Assembly (NCBI GenBank): GCA_947629875.1
Contig: CANRFK010000023.1
Coordinates: forward strand, 1 to 14,316
Direction of reading: 5' to 3'
DNA: 14,316 nt
Origin: an uncultured Clostridia bacterium
GTDB lineage: Bacteria > Bacillota > Clostridia > Christensenellales > Borkfalkiaceae
In this document: piece by piece, positions 1-6,354 of the stretch
Position numbering within the stretch: position 1 is the first letter of the stretch
Layout of the letters: every line of letters begins with the position of its first letter
Position numbers and translations under genes: made by a program
The notes under the pieces: generated by a model
The model's input: the letters and a program-made list of their open reading frames with translations, nothing else
Database searches by the model: none
What the model was told of the DNA's origin: nothing

Positions 1-18
1 AAAATGCCAAAAAATGGC

Positions 19-64
19 AAAAAGAGACCCAGATAGAACCGTTTTACGGGTTCTACTGGGTCTC
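19..64 (-). terminator. Intrinsic terminator after the tRNA genes
   Basis: A 16-bp stem with one bulged A (arms 24-40 and 49-64) is followed, reading the minus strand, by five T residues (19-23). This is a classic rho-independent terminator just after the 3' end of tRNA-Glu. A second short inverted repeat (TGCCA/TGGCA, 5-19) lies beyond it. Confidence 0.85.
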
Positions 65-67
65 ATT

Positions 68-142
68 TGGTGACCCGTACGGGACTCGAACCCATGATAC
101 CACCGTGAAAGGGTGGTGTCTTAACCGCTTGACCAACGGGCC
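68..142 (-). tRNA. tRNA-Glu (UUC)
   Basis: The minus strand folds as a tRNA of 75 nt. The acceptor stem GGCCCGT pairs with ACGGGTC (one G-U pair), the T loop reads GGTTCGAGTCC, and the anticodon loop CTTTCAC has anticodon TTC, which reads Glu codons. The discriminator base is A and the CCA end is encoded (68-70). It is the last tRNA of the minus-strand cluster and sits just before the terminator. Confidence 0.95.
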
Positions 143-215
143 GTATATAGTTTTCGCGGAGCGCCGTTCCGGAAAAGGCGGCGCGGACACGGGAGAATGC
201 CCGCGTTCCCATTAT

Positions 216-237
216 ATATAAAAACGGCGGAGCGCCG
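216..237 (-). terminator. Possible short terminator between tRNA-Met and tRNA-Glu
   Basis: A small GC-only hairpin, CGGCG-CTC-CGCCG on the minus strand (225-237), is followed by TTTTTATA. It could end the fMet-Met transcript. The same stretch contains TATATAAT on the minus strand, a possible -10 box for tRNA-Glu, but without a good -35 box. It may instead be a processing hairpin in one three-tRNA transcript. Confidence 0.45.
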
Positions 238-245
238 AATTTATT

Positions 246-322
246 TGGTAGCGATGAGTGGAGTCGAACCGCTGACCTATCGGGTATGAACCGATCGCTC
301 TAACCAACTAAGCTACATCGCC
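246..322 (-). tRNA. tRNA-Met (CAU), elongator
   Basis: A 77-nt minus-strand cloverleaf with acceptor GGCGATG/CATCGCT, anticodon loop TTCATAC (anticodon CAT) and encoded CCA (246-248). It lacks the initiator hallmarks: the anticodon stem does not have three consecutive G-C pairs, and position 1 is G facing U72. The overall sequence resembles the Bacillus elongator tRNA-Met, which makes a tRNA-Ile2 (CAU read as Ile) less likely, although TilS in this window would need such a tRNA elsewhere. It is 5 nt from tRNA-fMet and surely shares its transcript. Confidence 0.9.
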
Positions 323-327
323 ATGTA

Positions 328-404
<77 letters not shown>

Positions 405-441
405 ATATAAGCCTTTCGGCACTGCGCCGATTAGCCTTTTC

Positions 442-470
442 ATTGTAACGGACTTTGCGGCGTTTGTCAA
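442..470 (-). promoter_or_regulatory. Sigma-A type promoter for the tRNA cluster
   Basis: On the minus strand a perfect -35 box TTGACA (465-470) is separated by 17 bp from -10 box TACAAT (442-447). The predicted start, near 435, lies about 30 nt before tRNA-fMet. This is near consensus, as expected for stable RNA genes. Confidence 0.88.
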
Positions 471-515
471 TCGATTTTGCGCTTCAAAATGATTTTTTTT
501 GAAAGCGTCGTTTTC

Positions 516-544
516 TTGTCTTTTGAAGGAGGTCATGGTATAAT
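516..544 (+). promoter_or_regulatory. Promoter directly at the start codon of the 551 gene
   Basis: A -35-like TTGTCT (516-521), a 17-bp spacer and a perfect -10 box TATAAT (539-544). Counting 7 nt from the -10 box puts the transcription start at or next to 551, the A of the ATG. The transcript would then be leaderless. The good SD-like AGGAGG (527-532) lies inside the promoter spacer and would not be transcribed. Confidence 0.6.
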
Positions 545-550
545 ACCCGT

Positions 551-1285
551 ATGGAATTTTGTCTGAACGGCGGGGTGCTTACCCCCAAGGAGCGAAATCT
601 GCTCATCCGTTACTGTGTGGCTGTCGCAACGCGCGGCAAGTGTGCGACGAAGGCGCTTCTCCGCCCCTTCAAGCAAAAGGATCTCCGCGAGGCGTTCGCC
701 GAACAGAACAGGGCGCGGCTGGAACTCGTTTTGCGATACGTCAGGGATCTGCAAGAGGGCAACGCCGAGGCGAAAAGTCTTTTGCATGGCATGCCGGACT
801 CTTTGCGGGATGAGTATGCGGAATGTTGCCGCGAGATCATCAAGCGGGAAGAGAGCACGGTGCGCGATTTGAAACGCATGTACACCGTCTGCGTGAACTA
901 TGCGTTTGTCGGCAGAAAATGGCTTGCGTTCCACCGTGCATTGAACCCCCGCGTGACCTTCGGCTATTCTTCTCTTCTGCACGAGGCGTGTGATTTTCTC
1001 TTCGATGATGACAAGCGCGCGGCGTTTTTAAGTTCCTCCCTCGCCGATCTTCCGCAGTGGAAGGGGGATACAGTGCACGATTGGGGCAACGTCATGTTCG
1101 GGAACATGCAACTTTTCTATGAGGATCTCACGCTCTACCGCGGGGATGTGTGCATTTTGGAGACGGTTTCCCACGAGGAGATGATGACGGCGCGGCTCGA
1201 GGAACCCGACCTTTCGGCGCTCGCGCAGGAGAAGGGCGGCGCGGCGCTCGTCAAAAAATTGCGCACCTGCGCGGAGGAAGAATGA
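551..1285 (+). CDS. Unrecognised 244-residue protein
   Basis: I do not recognise this family. The product is soluble-looking, with no signal peptide or membrane segment. It is rich in charged helical stretches, especially residues about 40-120, with scattered cysteines and a C-terminal half containing aromatic residues. ATG 551 is the first start possible, because an in-frame TGA at 524-526 closes the frame and no other start codon lies between. It has no usable SD: AGGAGG (527-532) is 18 nt away and leads instead to ATG 535, which opens a two-codon frame ending in TAA. A promoter places transcription at about 551, so a leaderless mRNA is the simplest reading. If initiation were further inside the frame the protein would be shorter. 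No terminator was seen between it and the next gene. Codon use looks like that of the neighbouring genes. Confidence 0.75.
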   Translation: MEFCLNGGVLTPKERNLLIRYCVAVATRGKCATKALLRPFKQKDLREAFAEQNRARLELVLRYVRDLQEGNAEAKSLLHGMPDSLRDEYAECCREIIKREESTVRDLKRMYTVCVNYAFVGRKWLAFHRALNPRVTFGYSSLLHEACDFLFDDDKRAAFLSSSLADLPQWKGDTVHDWGNVMFGNMQLFYEDLTLYRGDVCILETVSHEEMMTARLEEPDLSALAQEKGGAALVKKLRTCAEEE

Positions 1286-1400
1286 GAAAGAGGGGGGGTT
1301 CCCGTTCGCCCGCTACGGTAGTTCTTGTGACGGTGAAGATCATGGTTTGCAGTGAATTTGATTTCGGTTGGCGCATTTTTTGAATATTAAAGTTTGGTTC

Positions 1401-1431
1401 AAACGGCATTATATTAAAAATATTGCCGTTT
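1401..1431. promoter_or_regulatory. Inverted repeat upstream of the glycosylase-like gene, possible operator
   Basis: Perfect 8-bp arms AAACGGCA (1401-1408) and TGCCGTTT (1424-1431) flank a 15-bp AT-rich centre. The right arm ends two bases before the SD of the next gene. The AT-rich centre (TTATATT) may hold a -10 box, although I find no well-spaced -35. A repeat here could be an operator, or an RNA hairpin close to the ribosome binding site. Confidence 0.4.
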
Positions 1432-1444
1432 CGGGAGGAACACA

Positions 1445-2779
1445 ATGCAAAACACGATGACCATACAGGCGCGCCCCACGATCGACTTTCTCTTATCCAA
1501 AGCAGATTATGAATATGAAAAAGTAAAAGATTTGCCCTGCGTAAAAGCGGCGCGGGCTCGTTTCCCCATTGTTTGGTTCGGGGACTTGGAGGCCTATTTT
1601 CGCTCGGAGATCCGTGTCGTCACGGTGGGGCGCAATCCCTCTTTCCATGAATTTACCGAGCCGCGGTTTCTTTATGAGGAAGAATGGGGTGGCTCCCAAC
1701 GCAAGTACGTCTATGAAGCATTCAATCATTATTTTGAAAACAATCCTTACGATTGGTTCAAGAACTTTGAACGCATTTTGAAATGGCATGATTTCAGCGT
1801 CTCCTACGGCGGAAAAATCGGAAACCCCCGCGCGGGAAATACGGCAGTCCATATCGATTTTTCCACCCCCATTGCCACAAATCCGACGTTTTCGGGGCTT
1901 GGGCCTTTTACAAAAAAGGAATTGCAAAGCGATCTGTTTTCCGATCTCATCGCTTCTTTGAAGCCCGACCTTATTCTCTTCTCTAACTGCCGAAAGGAGA
2001 TGATTTCGCATTTCGGCTTAAAGGAGCCCTTCTTCACGTACGGCGAGCCGAGCGCAAAGACGGGGAAACCAATAGAATATGTAGCGGCGTACGAAAAGGA
2101 CGGCGCCTGTTTTGTTTGGGGGAAGAACTTCAACGGTGCGCCGTGGGCAAGCGTGAGTGACGAGCGGTGTGCGAAAATTTTCCCCGTGCTCAACTCACTT
2201 TTGAAAGAGCGGTTGAAACCCCGCGTGCCGCAAGAGGGTTGTTTTTGGGTGATCCCCGCCATTCCCGAAAAGTATTGGGACGCATGGATGGGGCTCAACT
2301 TTGATATCTTTGATTTTACCCGCCTTTTGCGCGCCCGTGGGACTTATCTCGTCAGCGTGTTCGACAACGAGAGAAGGCATCACAGCGAACTCTGGAAGGA
2401 AGTTCAGAGGAAATATCCGGTATTTTCCGCGTACGACTACGAGTTTTTCCGCAGAGGCCGCATCTGGACAGAGAACGGAAAAACAGTCATCTTCATGGAT
2501 GGGGATATCCGGCACAAGCGTATCACCAATGAAGTAAAATTTTCTTTTGGGGTGAAGCGGGTCGAGGAAACGCACACCGAGCGGGAACGGCCTATTCCGC
2601 CCAAGCCCGCCTTTGAGGTGCATGAGGGGGACGAGGTGATCCACCGAACGTACGGAGCGGGCGTCGTTCTGAAAATCGACGAAAACGGCATTTGGGTAAA
2701 ATTTCCGAAATACGGAAAGATTGGTCGCTTTCGTCAACAGAATTTCCAAAACTATTTTGACAGGCCCACGGCAAAGTAA
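1445..2779 (+). CDS. Uracil-DNA-glycosylase-superfamily-like protein with C-terminal Tudor-like domain
   Basis: 444 residues. SD GGGAGG (1433-1438) sits 6 nt before ATG 1445. Residues about 55-250 resemble the uracil-DNA glycosylase superfamily: a strand followed by VGRNPS (61-66), like the GINPG motif of the MUG/TDG branch with its Asn kept; HIDFSTPIAT (136-145); a second strand DLILFSN (175-181); and a late loop GKNFNGAPWASVS (226-238) where motif 2 is expected. Residues about 265-375 form a middle region I do not recognise. Residues about 391-438 contain GDEVIH, then YGAG, then VKF, the pattern of the small Tudor/KOW-like domain at the C terminus of PcrA/UvrD, which contacts RNA polymerase. 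The glycosylase assignment comes from motifs only. The substrate is unknown and the catalytic residue is not certain. An alternative is a non-catalytic, DNA-binding member of the fold. It is followed 45 bp later by a small AT-rich gene that may be co-transcribed. Confidence 0.72.
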   Translation: MQNTMTIQARPTIDFLLSKADYEYEKVKDLPCVKAARARFPIVWFGDLEAYFRSEIRVVTVGRNPSFHEFTEPRFLYEEEWGGSQRKYVYEAFNHYFENNPYDWFKNFERILKWHDFSVSYGGKIGNPRAGNTAVHIDFSTPIATNPTFSGLGPFTKKELQSDLFSDLIASLKPDLILFSNCRKEMISHFGLKEPFFTYGEPSAKTGKPIEYVAAYEKDGACFVWGKNFNGAPWASVSDERCAKIFPVLNSLLKERLKPRVPQEGCFWVIPAIPEKYWDAWMGLNFDIFDFTRLLRARGTYLVSVFDNERRHHSELWKEVQRKYPVFSAYDYEFFRRGRIWTENGKTVIFMDGDIRHKRITNEVKFSFGVKRVEETHTERERPIPPKPAFEVHEGDEVIHRTYGAGVVLKIDENGIWVKFPKYGKIGRFRQQNFQNYFDRPTAK

Positions 2780-2824
2780 TAACCGCGTACACGGAGCCGA
2801 TTAAAAATTTATTTGGAGATAATT

Positions 2825-3112
2825 ATGGGACATTTTTTCCCTTTTGACGGCGGTGAATATCTTACCACGATTGGAGCAAGTTGGTTTATTTCATATGCTT
2901 TTTATGATCATATCGATAAAAACCATATCGCATGGCACAATATTAAAACTTGGCCGTCGCGCAAGAGTACTTATTGCAGAACGCGCGAATATCACCACGA
3001 ATGGTTAGAACAGATATTGAAAATGAACAATGTAAACCTCAATAAAAACACTCTGGGCTTAACGGCGGCCGAAGTGAAAAGCATGGCGGCACAGCTCATC
3101 AAAATAGTTTAA
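2825..3112 (+). CDS. Small AT-rich orphan protein, 95 residues
   Basis: I do not recognise this product. ATG 2825 is chosen over an in-frame TTG at 2813 because GGAG (2815-2818) is well placed before it. The first half is rich in aromatic residues and histidine (FF, WF, YAFYDH, AWH, YHHEW). The last 30 residues look like an amphipathic helix (LTAAEVKSMAAQLIKIV). There is no signal peptide or clear membrane helix. The gene is visibly more AT-rich than its neighbours and uses AAT, AAA, TAT and ATA codons freely, which suggests recent acquisition. It lies 45 bp after the glycosylase-like gene on the same strand with no terminator between, so the two may form a transferred pair. It is short, but the SD and intact frame support it. 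Confidence 0.6.
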   Translation: MGHFFPFDGGEYLTTIGASWFISYAFYDHIDKNHIAWHNIKTWPSRKSTYCRTREYHHEWLEQILKMNNVNLNKNTLGLTAAEVKSMAAQLIKIV

Positions 3113-3149
3113 TATCTCTGCGGAGATCGGAAAAGGGGCGCGCCGCGGC

Positions 3150-3178
3150 TTGCTTTTTCGGGCGGGGTATGCTATACT
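3150..3178 (+). promoter_or_regulatory. Promoter of tilS-hpt
   Basis: A -35-like TTGCTT (3150-3155), a 17-bp spacer and an extended -10 box TGCTATACT (3170-3178). The predicted start is about 3185, only about 4 nt before the tilS ATG. The TTG of the -35 box is also an in-frame potential start codon, but it lies upstream of the transcript start. Confidence 0.7.
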
Positions 3179-3188
3179 GAATTTACAA

Positions 3189-4496
3189 ATGACGTTATTC
3201 GATGCGGAAAAATACAGGGGCAAGCGGGTGTGCGTCGCGCTCTCGGGCGGCGTCGATTCGGTCTGCCTTCTGCATGCGTTCAAGAGCCGCGCCGCGGACA
3301 TGGGTATCACGCTTTCCGCCATCCATATCGAACACGGCATCCGCGGGGAAGAGAGCTTGCGCGACATGGCGTTCTGCAAGCGTCTGTGTGAAGAGTGGGG
3401 CGTCCCGCTCACCGTCCGGCGGGTGGACGTTCCCAAACTCGTGAAAGAGCAGGGCGGCAACATGGAAAACGTCGCCCGAAGCGTGCGGCACGGGGCGTTT
3501 CATTCCCTTCTCGAAAATGATGAAGCCGACCTCGTTGCGACCGCCCACCATGCGGACGACGTGGCGGAGACCATCCTCTTCCGTCTCGCCCGCGGCACGG
3601 GCGTCTCGGGCATGAAGGCGATCACCGAATACGGCGGCATCGTCCGCCCCCTTCTCACCTGCACGCGCACCGAGATCGAGGCATACGCAGCCGAGAAAAA
3701 CCTACCCCATGTCGAGGATTCGACGAACAGGGACGAAAATTACACCCGCAACTATATCCGCCATACTGTTCTGCCCGCGTTCGAAAAGATCCACGGGAAT
3801 GCGGCGAAACACCTCGTGGAATTTGCCGCTCTTGCCGCCGAAGAGGACGGCTTTCTGCAACAGCTTGCCGAGGACGCCACCGTCCGCATGCCGGATGAGG
3901 AGTGGGTGCCCGTCGATCTTCCCGATGTTCTCTTCAACCGCGCCTGTCTTTCCTGTATGCGGCAGACCGCGCAGTATGGCTACACGCGCGCCAACCTCGG
4001 GGAGATCGCCAAATTGAGAACGGCGCAGAGCGGGAAGCGGGTCATACTCCCCGTCTCCGATGTCCCGTGGCAACGGATCGCCATCCGCGAGGGGAAATAC
4101 ATCGTCTTTTATTGGGACTTCCAAGAAGAGGCTCCCGAAATCCCCTTTGCACCGCAGGAGGGTCTCTATACCAAACCCGCCGTCTTCTCCGTGCGGGAGA
4201 TCGCGGCTTGCGGCCTCGAAGGGGGCGGCTCCAAGCGCGTCCTCGCCGTCGATTTGGATGCCTTCCCCGAGGGCTGCGTGGTGCGCACGAGAAGGGAGGG
4301 GGACGTCATTACCCCATACCATGCCCCGCGAAAGACGCTCAAAAAGTTCCTGACGGACAGAAAAATTTCCGCCCGTCTCTCGAAAAAACTCCCTGTCATC
4401 GCAAAGGGGAGCGAGGTGTACGCCGTCGTCGGCGTGGAGATCGCGGACGCCGTAAAGGTAACGGAGGCGACGGTGCGTCGCGGGGTCATACAGTAG
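3189..4496 (+). CDS. tilS: tRNA(Ile)-lysidine synthase TilS
   Basis: 435 residues. TilS uses ATP and lysine to convert the wobble cytidine of the CAU-anticodon tRNA-Ile to lysidine, so that it reads AUA and not AUG. The N-terminal PP-loop ATPase domain has SGGVDS at 19-24. It is followed by the family landmarks IEHGIRGEE, NMENVARSVR, TAHHADDVAETILFRLARGTG, and STNRDENYTRNYIRHTVLP, where the usual DxSN motif is EDSTN. The C-terminal tRNA-binding part includes KTLKKFLTDRKISARLSKKL and ends normally. Length matches the family. ATG 3189 gives the usual short stretch before the P-loop. No SD precedes it and the predicted transcript start is only about 4 nt upstream, so translation is probably leaderless. 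hpt follows 45 bp after the stop and is presumably co-transcribed. The enzyme is essential in most bacteria and cytoplasmic. Confidence 0.96.
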   Translation: MTLFDAEKYRGKRVCVALSGGVDSVCLLHAFKSRAADMGITLSAIHIEHGIRGEESLRDMAFCKRLCEEWGVPLTVRRVDVPKLVKEQGGNMENVARSVRHGAFHSLLENDEADLVATAHHADDVAETILFRLARGTGVSGMKAITEYGGIVRPLLTCTRTEIEAYAAEKNLPHVEDSTNRDENYTRNYIRHTVLPAFEKIHGNAAKHLVEFAALAAEEDGFLQQLAEDATVRMPDEEWVPVDLPDVLFNRACLSCMRQTAQYGYTRANLGEIAKLRTAQSGKRVILPVSDVPWQRIAIREGKYIVFYWDFQEEAPEIPFAPQEGLYTKPAVFSVREIAACGLEGGGSKRVLAVDLDAFPEGCVVRTRREGDVITPYHAPRKTLKKFLTDRKISARLSKKLPVIAKGSEVYAVVGVEIADAVKVTEATVRRGVIQ

Positions 4497-4541
4497 AGCG
4501 GGATGAATATGCCGCAAGGATGTGAGAATACGGAGGACAAC

Positions 4542-5081
4542 ATGCACAAGGACTGTGAAAGGATCCTATTGACGGAAGAGCAATTAAAGACGCGCGTCCG
4601 CGAGGTCGCGGAGGCGGTAGACAGGCGCTATCAGGGCAAAATTCCCCTCGTGGTGGGCATTCTGAAGGGAGGCATCATCTTTTATGCCGACTTCGTGCGC
4701 CACCTCACCGTGCCCGCGGAACTCGACTTCATGGCGGTCTCCTCGTACGGCTCGGGCACCGTCTCCTCGGGCAAACTCAAAATCAAGAAAGATCTCGACA
4801 GGGATGTGAAGGGCAGGGACGTCATCGTGGTGGAGGACATCATCGACAGCGGCTTCACCCTCGCCAACCTGAAGGCGCTCCTTTTGGAGCGCGGCGCAAA
4901 GTCGGTGTGCATCGTCACCCTCCTCGACAAGGAATCGCGCCGCACATACGATATCCGGCCCGATTTCAACTGCTTTGCCATCGAGGACGAATTTGTCGTG
5001 GGCTACGGGCTCGACTATAACGAACGGTACAGGAACCTTCCCTATATCGGCATTCTCAAACGGGAAGTGTACGGCGGATAA
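4542..5081 (+). CDS. hpt: Hypoxanthine-guanine phosphoribosyltransferase
   Basis: 179 residues, the standard size. This cytoplasmic enzyme joins hypoxanthine or guanine with PRPP to give IMP or GMP in purine salvage. The PRPP-binding loop reads VEDIIDSG (97-104). Upstream are the LKGG loop (VGILKGGIIFYADF) and the SSYGSGTVSSG flexible loop. Downstream are the late purine-site strands (DEFVVGYGLDYNERYRNLPYIG), all typical of Hpt. ATG 4542 is chosen because GGAGG (4532-4536) lies 5 nt before it and MHKDCERILLTEEQL begins where family members begin. The in-frame ATG at 4503 has no good SD and would add 13 unusual residues. It is second in the tilS operon. In many Firmicutes ftsH comes next, but here the operon ends at a hairpin. 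Confidence 0.96.
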   Translation: MHKDCERILLTEEQLKTRVREVAEAVDRRYQGKIPLVVGILKGGIIFYADFVRHLTVPAELDFMAVSSYGSGTVSSGKLKIKKDLDRDVKGRDVIVVEDIIDSGFTLANLKALLLERGAKSVCIVTLLDKESRRTYDIRPDFNCFAIEDEFVVGYGLDYNERYRNLPYIGILKREVYGG

Positions 5082-5087
5082 ACGAAG

Positions 5088-5118
5088 GCGCCCTCCCGCG
5101 GGAGGGCGCTTGCATTTT
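5088..5118 (+). terminator. Terminator of the tilS-hpt operon
   Basis: A perfect 9-bp stem GCGCCCTCC/GGAGGGCGC (5088-5096 and 5101-5109) with a CGCG loop is followed by TTGCATTTTAC. It begins 6 bases after the hpt stop. The lipoprotein gene converges on it from the right, so it may also stop that transcript, although the T tract is weak on that strand. Confidence 0.75.
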
Positions 5119-5195
5119 ACTTGTTTCCCGCTTCCCCTTTGGGGGTGCCGCAGGCGTGCCTTGCGGCGAAGTCCCCGCACGGCGGGGAGAGGTGC

Positions 5196-6224
5196 TTATT
5201 TTGCGAAGGTCGCGGAGCGCAGCGTATAGTAGAACGTTCCGTATCCATACGGGATGGGATCTTCGAGTTGAAGGAGCACGTTGCGGTAGGTGTTGTTGCG
5301 CGAGTCGTCCAGCTTGGCGGCATACACCGCGGTGCGCGCGGGGCCGGAGTGGTCGGAATCGTAGTAGAAGTGCAGGGTGTATGCCTGAATATCCCCGGCG
5401 ACCGCCGTCCCGTCGACGGTGAGCGGGTTGTCTTTGGCGGGCGTGAACACGGTCTTCTCCGGCGCCCCCGAGAAGGTGACGCCCGTCACGTCGTAGGTGC
5501 GGAGGTCGATGGTGTAGAACTTGGCGGCGGCGGACATATCCAGCCCGCGCATCGCAAACAAAACTTCCTCGTTATCGAAAAAGCTCCCCTTGCTCTTGAT
5601 CTTGACCGTCTCGGTCTCGGCAGCTTCTTCCTCCTTGTCCTCTTCGTTCCGATAGATCCGCGTGGTCGTGATCTCCGCCGATTGCAGCGTCTCGTTGGGT
5701 GCATCTGCGGTGTTGTAGACGACGTCGTATTTGTAATGCACCTTGCTGAAAAACATATCGTCGCCGGGATTTTGCACGGGGCTCGTACTTACGATCTCCT
5801 TCTTGCTCTCGATGGGGACGAGCACATTTCTCTCCGTCGTGTGGAAGTACACTTCCGAGGCGACGAAATCGGTGAACGTCTCGCCCGCGGTGCCCTTGTA
5901 CGTGTATTGACCCGAGATATCCAACCGCGTCGTATAGAGATAGACGCGGCCGGACGAGCCGTCCTTAAAATCGTAGGAGACAGTCTCGAGCGTCGTCTTA
6001 TACGTGCCCGTCTCGTAGGTGACGGTGCAATCGCCTTCGACCTGCGGCGGTTGGAATGTGACGTCGTAGGTGAGCTCTTCCTTGGAATAGCTCGTGAGGG
6101 ATGTGGTCGTATTCGCGTACCAGTTTGGACTGATGGAGAGGGTGGTGGGGCCGCCTCCGCCGCAGGCGGCAAGGAGGCCGAGCGGCAACAAGAGGATGAG
6201 ACCCGCAACGCATTTTTTCTTCAT
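5196..6224 (-). CDS. Predicted lipoprotein of unknown function
   Basis: 342 residues. The N terminus is a clear lipoprotein signal: MKKK, a hydrophobic stretch, then LLAAC with the lipidated cysteine at position 21 and a GGGG spacer. The mature protein should be anchored to the outer face of the membrane. The rest is dominated by alternating Thr/Tyr/Val strands (for example TYDVTFQPP, RVYLYTTRLD, YTLHFYYDSD), suggesting a beta-rich extracellular domain or two. An acidic stretch of about 15 residues (EEDKEEEAAETE) interrupts it. I recognise no enzymatic motif or family. The start is fixed by GGAG (6231-6234) 6 nt before the ATG, and the frame's longer upstream extension lies beyond the promoter. 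It is transcribed divergently from addB, with its own promoter. A long frame antisense to this gene is a shadow of it. Confidence 0.88.
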   Translation of the reverse strand: MKKKCVAGLILLLPLGLLAACGGGGPTTLSISPNWYANTTTSLTSYSKEELTYDVTFQPPQVEGDCTVTYETGTYKTTLETVSYDFKDGSSGRVYLYTTRLDISGQYTYKGTAGETFTDFVASEVYFHTTERNVLVPIESKKEIVSTSPVQNPGDDMFFSKVHYKYDVVYNTADAPNETLQSAEITTTRIYRNEEDKEEEAAETETVKIKSKGSFFDNEEVLFAMRGLDMSAAAKFYTIDLRTYDVTGVTFSGAPEKTVFTPAKDNPLTVDGTAVAGDIQAYTLHFYYDSDHSGPARTAVYAAKLDDSRNNTYRNVLLQLEDPIPYGYGTFYYTLRSATFAK

Positions 6225-6254
6225 GATGATCTCCGAAACGGTAAATTCAAGGGT

Positions 6255-6283
6255 ATTATAACACAATTTTTTGCGTTTGTAAA
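6255..6283 (-). promoter_or_regulatory. Promoter of the lipoprotein gene
   Basis: On the minus strand TTTACA (6278-6283), a 17-bp spacer and a perfect TATAAT (6255-6260). The predicted start near 6248 leaves a leader of about 24 nt that contains the SD. It is divergent from the addB promoter. Confidence 0.82.
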
Positions 6284-6323
6284 AATAATTCATCGGAATA
6301 TGGCAAAAAAATTCCCCGAAGTG

Positions 6324-6332
6324 TGATATAAT
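6324..6332 (+). promoter_or_regulatory. Extended -10 promoter of addBA
   Basis: TGATATAAT (6324-6332) is a perfect extended -10 element. The -35 region (around 6304) is A-rich and not consensus, as is common when the TG motif is present. The predicted start near 6339 gives a short leader of about 16 nt with SD GGAG (6345-6348). Confidence 0.65.
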
Positions 6333-6354
6333 ACAGGAAATTGCGGAGAAAACT

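Noticed and set aside
4503..4541. Earlier ATG for hpt
   Set aside because: No SD there, and the added residues are unlike Hpt N termini; ATG 4542 has GGAGG at the right distance.
5121..6326. 401-codon plus-strand frame opposite the lipoprotein gene
   Set aside because: It is antisense to a gene with a clear lipoprotein signal, SD and promoter; its product is low-complexity and matches nothing I know.
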